From Pontibacter akesuensis (GTDB taxonomy: Bacteria > Bacteroidota > Bacteroidia > Cytophagales > Hymenobacteraceae), in NCBI RefSeq assembly GCF_001611675.1, contig NZ_CP014766.1, positions 3,286,001 through 3,350,000 of the forward strand: a stretch of DNA of 64,000 nt, in the 5' to 3' direction. Shown piece after piece: positions 42,802 to 51,532 of this stretch (the first letter of the stretch is position 1; the number at the start of each line of letters is the position of its first letter). The notes below the pieces were generated by a model. It was given only the letters and a program-made list of their open reading frames with translations, had not been told where the DNA came from and did not search any database. The translations under genes and the position numbers were made by a program.

Positions 42802-44724
42802 TTAAATTCTGCCCGTGTAAGTCGCTTCGTTACCGGCGTTGTCCTTCACCTTCAGCACCACCTCCCCGGACAAAGGTACGTTTTTGTCTAACTTCTCAGA
42901 CCAGATGGTAGCGTCTTTGTGCTCATACTTCATCAGCACCCACTTGCCGTTTACCCAGGCGTTAAAGGAGTTGATGCCTGACAGGTCGTCCCCGATTTTG
43001 AAGCTGATCAGGTTCGGCGACTTGTTCATCAACTTAATAGTAGGGGCCTTTGTGTCTTCCAGCACCTTAAATTTTCCCATGTTTTTGGTGGAGAAGGTGA
43101 TTGTGTTGCCGTCCCATTTGCCACCGGTATAGCCACGGCCACGGCCGGTACCCAGGAAGTATACTGCCGCTTTTTTCATATCCAGGCCGGTGGTGTCAGG
43201 CCGGATGGTTACCTGAATGGCCTTGTGCAGCGGCGTGAAATAATCCCCGATGGTGTACACGCCGTTCTCCAGGCTGGTCTTCAAATAGAGCGTGTCGTAG
43301 AGCGACTGCTTGTCGAAAAGCACCTTGGCGTAGCGGTTCGTAAACAGCACTTCTTTGTTGGGCGGCACCATCCGCTCCAGGCCAAGCGCTTTGCTGATGC
43401 CGCAGAAACGCATGGAGTCAGGCAGACCGGCCCTTAAATCAAAGAGGCTGACGGAGGTGGAGTTCTTCATGTAGCTCGGCACCAGCATCAGCGCCTTGTC
43501 GCCCATGTACAGCTCAATGTTCTGAGCGGTTCTGCCGGTGTCGGTGGCACTGATCTTAAGCACGTTGCCCATGATCTCGTAGCTGATTGCCGGCTTCTTC
43601 ACGCCCTTGGCAAGGGTTTGGGTAAACTTCGGCTTCTGCCCCTTCACGATAAAGCTTAGGGTAGAGGTGTTGTTATAGGAGTCCTGCGTCACCAGCTTTA
43701 TCCGGTACACCGAGTCTGACAGCACGCTGATGCGGCCGTAGCGCTCCTTCGTCTTGTAGAGCGGCAGGTCGTTGCCGTAATCTACATAAGCCTTTTGAAA
43801 GGAGCTGCCTTTCCGCTTGTACTGCTCGTAGTTAATGTGCTGCGATACCTGACGCGAAAGCTCAAAGGGCACCTGGTCGATGTAGTGGTTGTAGAGCGGC
43901 TCCCCGTTCACGATCAGGGTCACTTCCTGCGTGCCATTCTTATTGGCGGCGCCGTCCAGCCTGTCAATGGTCAGCAAGTCGAGGCCAAGCAGGCCGTGTG
44001 CATACACTGTGTCGGTTAAAGTATAGTTAGTGCCCACCTGCTTAGTGCGGAACTCGGCGCGTTCAAACTCGTTGTTCACGCGCGCATAAATGTTCAGCGG
44101 GGTAATGCCCAGGCTGTAGATATCCGGCGGCGTGGTGTCAATCACCTCCGCAAATTTATACTTGAGCGGGTTATAGAGGCGGTCTTCCTTGTCGCGGATC
44201 TCAAAGTGCAGGTGCGGCCCGCCTGAGCCACCCGTATTGCCGGATAAACCGATCACGTCGCCGCGCTTCACCGGGAACTGGCCCGGCTCCGGGAAAAGCT
44301 CCAGGTCAAAGGCCTGCTTCTCGTACTGCTGCTGCACCATGTAGTTGGCCAGCGGCTTGTAATACTCCTGCAGGTGCGCGTAGGTCGTTACCAGCCCGTT
44401 GGGGTGCGTCACGTAAATGATGTTGCCGTAGCCGTAGCTCGACTGCTTTACCCGCGAAATGTAGCCATCGGCGGCGGCGTGCACCGGCAGGCCCACGCGC
44501 TGCTCCGTTTTAATGTCGAGGCCGCCGTGGAAGTGGTTGGAGCGGATCTCGCCCATCGTCCCCGACAGGAAATTACGCTCCCCCGGCTTTATCGGAAAAA
44601 GGAAATAACCCGGCTCAGGAGCAATTTGCGCCATCGCGCCCCAGCCGGTAAACATAGCAAGTATGGCCGTAGCCAGCAATTTCTTATTTGACTTCAAAGT
44701 CAAGAAGCTTCTTATCTTCAACAT
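42802..44724 (-). CDS. M23-family metallopeptidase
   Basis: A 640-residue secreted enzyme. Signal peptide (ATAILAMFTGWGAMAQ), then a LytM domain early (about 30-190) with a complete zinc site: RSNHFHGGLDIKT (HxxxD-type) and GGSGGPHLHFEIRD (HxH). The C-terminal 400 residues are beta-rich, Ig-like segments, ending LKVKDNAGNEATYTGRI. It probably cuts peptide cross-links in peptidoglycan in the periplasm. Its ATG lies 41 bases inside the end of the upstream FAH-family gene. Confidence 0.92.
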   Translation of the reverse strand: MLKIRSFLTLKSNKKLLATAILAMFTGWGAMAQIAPEPGYFLFPIKPGERNFLSGTMGEIRSNHFHGGLDIKTEQRVGLPVHAAADGYISRVKQSSYGYGNIIYVTHPNGLVTTYAHLQEYYKPLANYMVQQQYEKQAFDLELFPEPGQFPVKRGDVIGLSGNTGGSGGPHLHFEIRDKEDRLYNPLKYKFAEVIDTTPPDIYSLGITPLNIYARVNNEFERAEFRTKQVGTNYTLTDTVYAHGLLGLDLLTIDRLDGAANKNGTQEVTLIVNGEPLYNHYIDQVPFELSRQVSQHINYEQYKRKGSSFQKAYVDYGNDLPLYKTKERYGRISVLSDSVYRIKLVTQDSYNNTSTLSFIVKGQKPKFTQTLAKGVKKPAISYEIMGNVLKISATDTGRTAQNIELYMGDKALMLVPSYMKNSTSVSLFDLRAGLPDSMRFCGISKALGLERMVPPNKEVLFTNRYAKVLFDKQSLYDTLYLKTSLENGVYTIGDYFTPLHKAIQVTIRPDTTGLDMKKAAVYFLGTGRGRGYTGGKWDGNTITFSTKNMGKFKVLEDTKAPTIKLMNKSPNLISFKIGDDLSGINSFNAWVNGKWVLMKYEHKDATIWSEKLDKNVPLSGEVVLKVKDNAGNEATYTGRI

Positions 44725-45295
44725 ACCCTTCTAATCTATCTCCAATTTTAACCGGGCCTACGCCTTCCGGTGTTCCTGTAAAAATAATGTCGCCCGTTTT
44801 CAGGGTGATGAACTGTGAAATGTAGGCGATGATGTCGTCGAACGAGTTGAGCATCATCTTTGAGTTGCCTTTCTGCCTCTCCTCGCCGTTCACGCTCAAG
44901 CTGAAGTTAATGTTTTTCAGGTCGGGGAAATTAGAGAGGGGCAGGAACTCGGACACAGGGGCGGAGCCGTTAAAGCCCTTCGCCAGCGTCCACGGCAGTC
45001 CTTTGGCTTTGGCTTTTGTCTGCAAATCGCGGGCCGTGAAGTCAATACCCAGGCCTATGGCGTCGTAGTACTTATGCGCGAACTGCTTCTCCACATTCTT
45101 GCCCTCGCGGCAAATGCGCAGCAGCAACTCTACCTCGTAATGCACATCAGAAGTATACTCGGGGTAGTAAAAAGGCTCGTTGTGGCGAAGTATGGCTGTG
45201 TCGGGTTTGAAAAAGACGACGGGCTCGTCGGGTACTTCGTTGTTGAGTTCTGCAATATGCTCGGCGTAGTTCCGGCCGATGGCTAATATCTTCAT
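44684..45295 (-). CDS. Fumarylacetoacetate hydrolase family protein
   Basis: A 203-residue FAH-fold enzyme. It begins MKILAIGRNYAEHIAE and contains the metal-binding set ending YEVELLLRICREGKNV (E-x-E type), IGLGIDFTARDLQ and a terminal GDIIFTGTPEGVGPV. Family members hydrolyse C-C bonds or decarboxylate acylpyruvates; this short form is closest to acylpyruvase/oxaloacetate decarboxylase. The open frame extends 20 codons upstream to 45355 but the family start is the ATG at 45295. The 3' end overlaps the M23 gene by 41 bases. Confidence 0.92.
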   Translation of the reverse strand: MKILAIGRNYAEHIAELNNEVPDEPVVFFKPDTAILRHNEPFYYPEYTSDVHYEVELLLRICREGKNVEKQFAHKYYDAIGLGIDFTARDLQTKAKAKGLPWTLAKGFNGSAPVSEFLPLSNFPDLKNINFSLSVNGEERQKGNSKMMLNSFDDIIAYISQFITLKTGDIIFTGTPEGVGPVKIGDRLEGYVEDKKLLDFEVK

Positions 45296-45321
45296 GTACG
45301 TACTGATTTCGGTTCTATTCT

Positions 45322-45329
45322 CAAAAATA
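45322..45329 (-). promoter_or_regulatory. Candidate -7 promoter element for the FAH-M23 operon
   Basis: TATTTTTG on the minus strand fits TAnnTTTG, 26 bases ahead of the FAH ATG at 45295. The -33 contact is not clear. Confidence 0.4.
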
Positions 45330-45650
45330 GGACTTTTAACGCAGCGCCGCAGCAAATGTGGCGAAAAATTATGCGGGGCGACAGCGCCCGGGCAACTGAA
45401 CTTCTTTTATTCTAACTTCGGAACAGTGCAATTAGTATAGCCGGCGGCATGACAACATTTTGATGGCTGGCAGACGTATACCTGTACAGAAAAAGCAGAA
45501 TTTTTATCTCCTGACTTTTAGGAGATAAGCCTATGGCAAGGTGGAATACAGCTGCTTTGCCTTTAAAAATTGATCTCGTTAAAATTGATTTTAGAGAAAT
45601 TGGTTCAAAATTTGGAACGAATTCTTTAAAGCCACTAAAATTAGAAAGAC
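45330..45650. other. Divergent intergenic region, no gene seen
   Basis: About 320 AT-rich bases between the FAH and M48 genes. Open frames here have no coding character and overlap the M48 start. No convincing hairpin or repeat. Confidence 0.4.
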
Positions 45651-46448
45651 ATGTATAAGAAAATTGTAGCATTTACAGTAGCTGTGGTGACAATGGTAGC
45701 CTGTACTACCGTGCCCATTACGGGGCGTCGGCAGCTAAGCCTGGTGCCTGAGTCCGTGATGCAGCAGCAGAGTTACGCTGCCTATGACCAGGTAATCAGC
45801 GAAAGCAAGATATCACGCGACGCGCAGGCCACCGCCATGGTGAAGCGGGTAGGGCAGCGCATACAGGGCGCCGTGGAGCGCTACATGGCGCAAAACGGTT
45901 TGCAGGGCGAGCTGCAGGGGTTTGACTGGGAGTTTAACCTTATCGACGACCCGCAGGTGAATGCCTGGGCGATGGCCGGCGGTAAAACGGCTGTGTACAC
46001 CGGTATTCTACCTATTGCTAAAAATGAAACGGGCCTTGCCGTGGTTATGGGCCACGAGATTGCCCACGCCATTGCCAAGCACGGCAGCGAGCGCATGAGC
46101 CAGCAGTTGGCCCAGCAGTTCGGCGGACAGACGCTGTCGGCCCTGGCTGGTACACAGCCGGGCGCAGCCACTAACCTGGTGATGTCGGTGTACGGCGTTG
46201 GCTCTCAATTAGGGCTTTTAAAGTATGGCCGTACGCAGGAGTCGGAAGCCGACCGCCTAGGCCTAATATTTATGGCCATGGCTGGATATAATCCCGAAGA
46301 AGCTGTATCTTTCTGGAAACGCATGGAGGCGGAAAGCGGTGGACAGGCGCCACCGGAGTTCCTTTCAACGCACCCAAGCGCGGGTACCAGGCAAGCCGCT
46401 TTGCAGAAGCACATGCCTGAGGCCCTGCAGTACTACAAAGCCAGATAA
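45651..46448 (+). CDS. M48-family metallopeptidase lipoprotein
   Basis: A 265-residue lipoprotein protease. Signal TVAVVTMVAC puts the lipidated cysteine at residue 18. The zinc motif is HEIAH at residues 135-139 (VVMGHEIAHAIAKHGSERMS) and the third ligand is the Glu in QESEADRLGL. A member of the Oma1/LoiP-type group that degrades damaged outer-membrane or periplasmic proteins. Ends STHPSAGTRQAAL, which is the family's usual end. A small cysteine-rich lipoprotein gene follows 12 bases later. Confidence 0.93.
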   Translation: MYKKIVAFTVAVVTMVACTTVPITGRRQLSLVPESVMQQQSYAAYDQVISESKISRDAQATAMVKRVGQRIQGAVERYMAQNGLQGELQGFDWEFNLIDDPQVNAWAMAGGKTAVYTGILPIAKNETGLAVVMGHEIAHAIAKHGSERMSQQLAQQFGGQTLSALAGTQPGAATNLVMSVYGVGSQLGLLKYGRTQESEADRLGLIFMAMAGYNPEEAVSFWKRMEAESGGQAPPEFLSTHPSAGTRQAALQKHMPEALQYYKAR

Positions 46449-46460
46449 AAACCAACCCTC

Positions 46461-47075
46461 ATGAAGGTATGCGCCCCTTTGCAGGCTTTAGCCAAGCCTG
46501 CTGCTTTGCCAAGTCTACGTTATATGCTGTTTTTCCTGCTGATCCTGGGGTCCGCCTGTACTACCCGCGATGCAATTCGCGATGAGAGCGAGGCCGGCCC
46601 AGAGGATATAGAGGAAGAGCCTTACGACGGAAAGCTGCTGGCGCAGGTGGTGTTCGACACGGTGGACTATATTGTGCCCACCACAGAGCTCATGCAGCCC
46701 TTTATCCGGGAGTTTGGCGATGGTACGGTGGTAGACAAAGTGATGATCCGCAAGGTGCAGGAGACGAAGGAAGACGATCCGGCTTACTATTTGGTGGGCC
46801 TCGGCATGCAAAACGGACAGTTCAGAAGTATGGCTTTGTCCCTGGATGTAGCCGCCGACAATAGCCTGTATTTAAGCAGCAAGGGATCGAAGCACATGTG
46901 CCAGGCTGCCGCAGGTTGCGGATTCTGCTACTTCACGTTCTCCGGCAACCAGATCACCGGCTGCGAGTGCGCTTCCCGTGCGCCGGGCAACAACTGTGTG
47001 CACAAGGTATCACAGCAAAACACGCTCCTGAAAAATGTGTCATCACTAGATAGGACCCGCAACAAAAAGAAGTAA
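46461..47075 (+). CDS. Cysteine-rich lipoprotein of unknown function
   Basis: 204 residues. The lipobox LILGSAC places C33 as the lipidated residue, counting from the first ATG; the ATG at residue 22 (46524) would give a signal without positive charge, so the longer start is kept. After an acidic linker, a domain of about 100 residues leads to a dense cysteine region: six cysteines between MCQAAAGCGFC and GCECASRAPGNNC, spaced as for a metal cluster or stacked disulfides. No family recognised. It follows the M48 protease gene by 12 bases, so the two may act together. A strong terminator follows. Confidence 0.75.
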   Translation: MKVCAPLQALAKPAALPSLRYMLFFLLILGSACTTRDAIRDESEAGPEDIEEEPYDGKLLAQVVFDTVDYIVPTTELMQPFIREFGDGTVVDKVMIRKVQETKEDDPAYYLVGLGMQNGQFRSMALSLDVAADNSLYLSSKGSKHMCQAAAGCGFCYFTFSGNQITGCECASRAPGNNCVHKVSQQNTLLKNVSSLDRTRNKKK

Positions 47076-47090
47076 TAATTGTACTTGATG

Positions 47091-47134
47091 AAAAAAGGGA
47101 GAGGCCGCTGGTATCCAGCGGCCTCTCCCTTTTT
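47091..47134 (+). terminator. Strong Rho-independent terminator
   Basis: 19-base perfect arms (47091-47109 and 47113-47131) with a three-base loop and a T-run. Confidence 0.9.
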
Positions 47135-47220
47135 ATTTGATGCCGTAAGAAGCTAAAGATGGAATATTTCAGGCGCTTTTAGTTTCTCACAACCCATTTA
47201 CAACCTCATCATCAACATTT

Positions 47221-47285
47221 GTCATTTCGACGTCAGGAGAAATCTTTACTAGTTCTAAATAGATCTCTCCTGACGTCGAGATGAC
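47221..47285. repeat. Palindromic repeat, GTCAT...AGATCT family
   Basis: 25-base arms 47221-47245 and 47261-47285 pair at 23 positions; they begin GTCATTTCGACGTCAGGAGA and the inner ends read AAATCT/AGATCT. Lies between convergent genes. Confidence 0.75.
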
Positions 47286-47314
47286 AATGGCAAGAGGATA
47301 ATGCAACTGTCTCA

Positions 47315-48121
47315 TTACGACGTCTGCATGCTGCGCAGTCGGATGCGTGTCAGGATCTTCTTGGTGTACAGCGGGAACTCACTTTTCATCATCCAGTCGT
47401 AGTAGCTTGGCTCTTTCTGCAGCACTTCCTCTACCGACACATTTTTATACTTGCCGAAGTTGAACACCTCCTGGCCAGCTGGGTTGTACACGATGCGGCC
47501 CGACAGATCAGCCGTTTTATCGACCGTGAACTTATGCAGCGCCGCCATGTCGTTCTGCACGGGGTACTCTGTCAAGCCCTCTTTTGTCTCGAAAGGAGTT
47601 TCCTGGTACTGGTCCAGTTGCACCATCAGGATGTGGTAGGTAGCGATGGTGTCGGCCTCGGCGCTGTGGGCGTTCTCCAGCGATTTGTTGCAGTAGAACT
47701 TATAGGCGGCTGACAGGGTGCGTTTCTCCATCTGGTGGAAAATGCGGCAGGCATCCACGATGTGGCGGTTCTCAATGTCGAAGTCAATGTCGCAGCGCAG
47801 GAACTCCTCGGCCAACAGGGGAATATCAAAACGAAGCAGGTTGTAGCCACCCAGATCGCAGCCCTCCAGAAACTTGCTGAACTCCCGCGCCACTTCCTTG
47901 AATGTAGGGCAGTCCTTCACGTCTTCGTCGTAAATCTTGTGGATCAGGCTCGACTCCAGCGGAATTGGCACGGTGGGGTTGATGCGGCGGGTCTTAAGGA
48001 TTTCCTCTCCGCCGGGCATCACTTTCAGGCAACTGATCTCCACAATGCGGTCTTTGCCGATGTCGGTGCCGGTGGTTTCCAGGTCAAAGAAAACGAGCGG
48101 GCGCTTCAGGTGTAATTTCAT
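47315..48121 (-). CDS. DEDDh-family 3'-5' exonuclease with C-terminal FGKYK domain
   Basis: A 268-residue DnaQ-like exonuclease. Catalytic acids D13 and E15 (FFDLETTG), the second Asp in NLLRFDIPLL, and the final His and Asp in NAHSAEADTIATY make a complete DEDDh site. After residue 205 there is a second small domain with VFNFGKYKNVSVEEVL and SYYDWMM, similar to the DUF3820 fold. It likely takes part in DNA proofreading or repair or in RNA end trimming. It lies 12 bases behind the mpl stop and is likely cotranscribed with it. Confidence 0.9.
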   Translation of the reverse strand: MKLHLKRPLVFFDLETTGTDIGKDRIVEISCLKVMPGGEEILKTRRINPTVPIPLESSLIHKIYDEDVKDCPTFKEVAREFSKFLEGCDLGGYNLLRFDIPLLAEEFLRCDIDFDIENRHIVDACRIFHQMEKRTLSAAYKFYCNKSLENAHSAEADTIATYHILMVQLDQYQETPFETKEGLTEYPVQNDMAALHKFTVDKTADLSGRIVYNPAGQEVFNFGKYKNVSVEEVLQKEPSYYDWMMKSEFPLYTKKILTRIRLRSMQTS

Positions 48122-48133
48122 GGCTGTACTTGG

Positions 48134-49519
48134 TTATGCGTTAAGAACCGCCTGCGTTAGCGCCTCCAGATTCATGTTGTTATAGTTGCCCGAGCTCATC
48201 AGCAGCAGGTTGGCGTTTTGCCAGTTGCGGCTGGTCAGGTGCTGCTGCAGCGCTTCAGAGTCGGTGTAGATGTGCAGGTTGGGGTTCTGGAACGCGTCTT
48301 TCAACTCCTGTTCCGTCAGCATCTCCATGCGCTTGTGCTCAATGGTTTTCGGGTTGAAGTATACGATCGGCTCATCAGCCAGCGCAAGCGCACCGGCATA
48401 CTGGGGTATAAAGTTCCGGTTCAGGCTGCTGAAGGTGTGCAACTCCAGCACCGCTACCAGATCACGCTGAGGAAACTGCTTCTTTACCGCCTCTGAAGTG
48501 GCTTTTACTTTAGAAGGCGCATGCGCAAAGTCACGGTAAATGTTTGCGCTGTCAGATTCCCCGATCTTCTCCAGGCGCTTGGCCGCTCCTTTAAAGCTTT
48601 GAATTGCCGCGTAAAAATCACTCGCTTTCACACCAATTTTCTTGCACACTTCCTTAGCAGCAGAAATGTTGCGCAGGTTGTGCTCCCCAAACAGCTGTAT
48701 CTCCACGTCGCCCTCTTTCTTCGTATGCAGAATGGTTTTGCCGTTTTTGATGCTGTGCTCGTGCACCGTGTAACCGATGTAGGAGATATCAGCAGGGTTG
48801 CGCGGCACGCTCACCAATTGCACCTGCTCGTCGTCCTGATTGTAGATCAGCGTGCCAGCCTTCGGTGTCATTTCGGCGAAAATGCGGAACTGCTCGCGGT
48901 AAATGTCCTGGTCAGGAAACACGTTGATGTGGTCCCAGCTGATGCCGCTGATTACAGCAATGTGGTGGTGGTAGAGGTGGAACTTGGGTATGCGCTTGAT
49001 CGGGTCGGAGAGGTACTCGTCTCCTTCTATGATAATCAGGGGTGCATCATCTGTTAATTTCACCATGCGGTTGAAGCCTTCCAGCTGCGCACCCACGGCA
49101 TAATCAAATTTGCGGCCCAGTTGCTGCAGCACGTGCATGATGAGCGAGGTGATAGAGGTCTTGCCGTGGCTGCCCCCGATTACGATGCGCTGCTTGTCCT
49201 TGCTCTGCTCGTAAATAAACTCCGGGAAAGAATAGACAGGAATGTTGAGCTCCTGCGCCCGCTTCAGTTCGGGGTTGTCGGGGCGGGCGTGCATGCCCAG
49301 TATAACGGCATCCACGGAGGCATCCAGTTTCTCCGGAAACCAACCTTCTTCTGAGGGAAGTATACCCTCGGCGGCGAGTCTGCTTTTGGCCGGCTCAAAA
49401 ATCTCGTCGTCAGAGCCCGTTACTTTCAGGCCTTTGTCGTGCAGGGCCAGGGCCAGGTTGTGCATGATGCTGCCGCCAACGGCAATCAGGTGTATGTGCT
49501 TTAAATCCTTCTTCTCCAT
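48134..49519 (-). CDS. mpl: UDP-N-acetylmuramate:tripeptide ligase, Mpl-type Mur ligase
   Basis: A 461-residue Mur ligase. The N-terminal Rossmann part is HIHLIAVGGSIMHNLALAL, the ATP loop IGGSHGKTSIT and the conserved Glu/His in IIIEGDEY and WDHINVFP. The N-terminal AVGGSIMHNLA and the C-terminal HAPSKVKAT pattern are closer to Mpl, which re-attaches recycled L-Ala-gamma-D-Glu-mDAP to UDP-MurNAc, than to MurC. Full-length. A TAAATTTG element lies 28 bases upstream. Confidence 0.88.
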   Translation of the reverse strand: MEKKDLKHIHLIAVGGSIMHNLALALHDKGLKVTGSDDEIFEPAKSRLAAEGILPSEEGWFPEKLDASVDAVILGMHARPDNPELKRAQELNIPVYSFPEFIYEQSKDKQRIVIGGSHGKTSITSLIMHVLQQLGRKFDYAVGAQLEGFNRMVKLTDDAPLIIIEGDEYLSDPIKRIPKFHLYHHHIAVISGISWDHINVFPDQDIYREQFRIFAEMTPKAGTLIYNQDDEQVQLVSVPRNPADISYIGYTVHEHSIKNGKTILHTKKEGDVEIQLFGEHNLRNISAAKEVCKKIGVKASDFYAAIQSFKGAAKRLEKIGESDSANIYRDFAHAPSKVKATSEAVKKQFPQRDLVAVLELHTFSSLNRNFIPQYAGALALADEPIVYFNPKTIEHKRMEMLTEQELKDAFQNPNLHIYTDSEALQQHLTSRNWQNANLLLMSSGNYNNMNLEALTQAVLNA

Positions 49520-49547
49520 GTGCGATGCTAATGATGTAGCGAACCTA

Positions 49548-49555
49548 CAAATTTA
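49548..49555 (-). promoter_or_regulatory. -7 promoter element of mpl
   Basis: TAAATTTG on the minus strand fits TAnnTTTG, 28 bases from the mpl ATG at 49519. Confidence 0.5.
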
Positions 49556-49662
49556 GAATTCCTTCCCAAATTAAAATGGCTATACGGCAATATGTGGATA
49601 CTTTGTGGATATCTTGTGGATTATTAACAGGGTTATAAAGATTGAATCTCTCCCAGAGCTGC

Positions 49663-49670
49663 TAAATTTG
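49663..49670 (+). promoter_or_regulatory. -7 promoter element placed for a leaderless transcript (dnaB)
   Basis: TAAATTTG fits TAnnTTTG and ends five bases before the ATG at 49676; a TTG at 49642-49644 sits 18 bases upstream as a likely -33 contact. This argues against the GTG at 49670, whose first base is part of the element. Confidence 0.65.
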
Positions 49671-49675
49671 TGACT

Positions 49676-51253
49676 ATGGAGGAGATGAAAATGAATGTGC
49701 GGCCTGCGGGCAACCGGAACGGATGGCAGAAGAAAGCCCCCGTTCTTTCGGAATTGGGTAAGAAGCCACCGCAGGCACTGGACTTGGAGGAGGCCGTGCT
49801 AGGCGCTCTGATGCTGGAAAAGGATGCCCTGACCACGGTAATTGATATTTTGCGCCCGCAAAGCTTTTACAAGGAGGCACACCAGCGCATTTTCAGGGCT
49901 ATACTGGCGCTGTTTGATAAGTCGGAGCCGATTGATATACTGACGGTGACGCACGAACTGCGCGAGCAGGGCGAGCTGGAGATTGCAGGCGGTGCCTACT
50001 ACGTCACCCAACTGACCACCCGTGTAAACTCCGCTGCCAACATCGAGTACCACGCCCGTATCATCACGGAGAACTCCATCAAGCGCGACCTGATCTCCAT
50101 CTCCTCAGAAGTGCTTTCCAGCGCCTTTGAGGATACTACTGACGTATTCGAGTTGCTGGATAAAACTGAGGCGAAGCTGTACGAAGTATCGGAATCCAAC
50201 ATCCGCAAGAACTTCGATGACATGCGCTCTTTGATGCACCAGGCCATCAAGGAACTGGAGGAGAAGCGCAAGCAGGCCGACGGTTTAACAGGTGTGCCAA
50301 GCGGTTTGATGGCGCTGGACCGTGTAACATCGGGCTGGCAGAAATCTGACTTGGTTATACTTGCCGCACGTCCGGCGATGGGTAAAACAGCCTTCGTACT
50401 GTCGTGCATGCGCAATGCCGCTGTTGATTTCAACAAAGGTGTGGCAATTTTCTCTCTGGAGATGTCCTCGCTGCAGCTGGTGAATCGTCTTATTTCTTCA
50501 GAAGCTGAGCTGGACTCGGAGAAGATCAAGAAGGGAAGCCTGGAGGAGTATGAGTGGGCACAGCTGAACCATAAAATCGCGAAGCTGACCGAGGCGCCTA
50601 TCTTTATTGATGACACCCCTGGGTTGTCTATTCGTGAACTTCGCACCAAGTGCCGCCGGTTGAAGGCCCAGTACGATATCCAGATGATCATCATCGACTA
50701 CCTGCAGCTGATGAGCGGCAATGCCGATGGAAAGTCGAACGGTAACCGGGAGCAGGAGATTGCCTCCATCTCACGTGCCATGAAGATGCTGGCCAAAGAA
50801 TTGAACGTGCCGGTAATCGCGCTCTCGCAGCTAAGCCGTGCCGTGGAAACGCGTGGCGGTGATAAGCGCCCGCAGCTGTCTGACCTTCGTGAATCCGGCT
50901 CCATCGAGCAGGATGCTGACATGGTGCTTTTCCTGTACCGCCCGGAATACTACGGTATTACCGAAGACGAGATGGGCAATCCGACGGCCGGTGTAGGCGA
51001 GGTGATCATCGCCAAGCACCGTAACGGATCGCTGGAAAACGTGCAGTTGAAATTTATCGGTAAGTATACTAAATTTACGAACCTCGACAATGATTTCGGG
51101 GGAGATGGTATGAGCGGCTTTAACGCCTTGCCTAACAGTACGTTTGATGCCGATGCACCAGGGTCTATTCGCTTGGGTAGCCGCATGAACGACGGGGGTA
51201 ACGGAGGCGGCGGCTTCCCGACATCCAACTTCGATGAGGAACCACCGTTTTAA
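49676..51253 (+). CDS. dnaB: Replicative DNA helicase DnaB
   Basis: A 525-residue hexameric helicase. The N-terminal domain (about 30-135) has PQALDLEEAVLGALMLEKDAL; the RecA-like ATPase follows a GLTGVPSGLMALDRVTSGWQ linker, with Walker A in ARPAMGKTAF, Walker B in IIIDYLQLMS and the arginine-finger region ETRGGDKRPQLSDLRESGSIEQDADM. The C-terminal tail is glycine/asparagine-rich (GGNGGGGFP). The frame starts at GTG 49670, but the promoter element makes ATG at 49676 more likely. It unwinds DNA ahead of the replisome. Confidence 0.97.
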   Translation: MEEMKMNVRPAGNRNGWQKKAPVLSELGKKPPQALDLEEAVLGALMLEKDALTTVIDILRPQSFYKEAHQRIFRAILALFDKSEPIDILTVTHELREQGELEIAGGAYYVTQLTTRVNSAANIEYHARIITENSIKRDLISISSEVLSSAFEDTTDVFELLDKTEAKLYEVSESNIRKNFDDMRSLMHQAIKELEEKRKQADGLTGVPSGLMALDRVTSGWQKSDLVILAARPAMGKTAFVLSCMRNAAVDFNKGVAIFSLEMSSLQLVNRLISSEAELDSEKIKKGSLEEYEWAQLNHKIAKLTEAPIFIDDTPGLSIRELRTKCRRLKAQYDIQMIIIDYLQLMSGNADGKSNGNREQEIASISRAMKMLAKELNVPVIALSQLSRAVETRGGDKRPQLSDLRESGSIEQDADMVLFLYRPEYYGITEDEMGNPTAGVGEVIIAKHRNGSLENVQLKFIGKYTKFTNLDNDFGGDGMSGFNALPNSTFDADAPGSIRLGSRMNDGGNGGGGFPTSNFDEEPPF

Positions 51254-51434
51254 TAAGTAAGATTTTAGACGTTAGATTTAACACAATAGACTTCTAAATA
51301 TTTCAGTTAGAAGTATAAAAGACTTCACAAAGTATAAAGGCATACACAATAAGCCAAAGGAGGATTAGCCGCTGCGCCACGAGCCAGTGGCTTTTCTGAT
51401 TTTAGGGAGGTCTGAAAAAGTAGGAGTCCCCGAT

Positions 51435-51520
51435 GACCTCGCAGTGTCCGAAGGTCCTGCGAGCGTCTTGCCAGCCACGAGGCATCAGACGCTGCGAGGT
51501 TTTGCGAACGCTCGCAGGTC
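51435..51520. repeat. REP-like palindromes, copies 1 and 2
   Basis: Two copies of a 33-base element in opposite orientations: 51435-51467 (inverted) and 51488-51520 (GACGCTGCGAGGTTTTGCGA, then ACGCTCGCAGGTC). A third copy lies at 52088-52121 behind the GNAT gene. Confidence 0.75.
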
Positions 51521-51532
51521 TTTCGGCAGCGA

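Noticed and set aside
45412-45672. Minus-strand ORF of 86 codons between the FAH and M48 genes
   Set aside because: Overlaps the start of the M48 lipoprotein gene and its promoter region; no family features.
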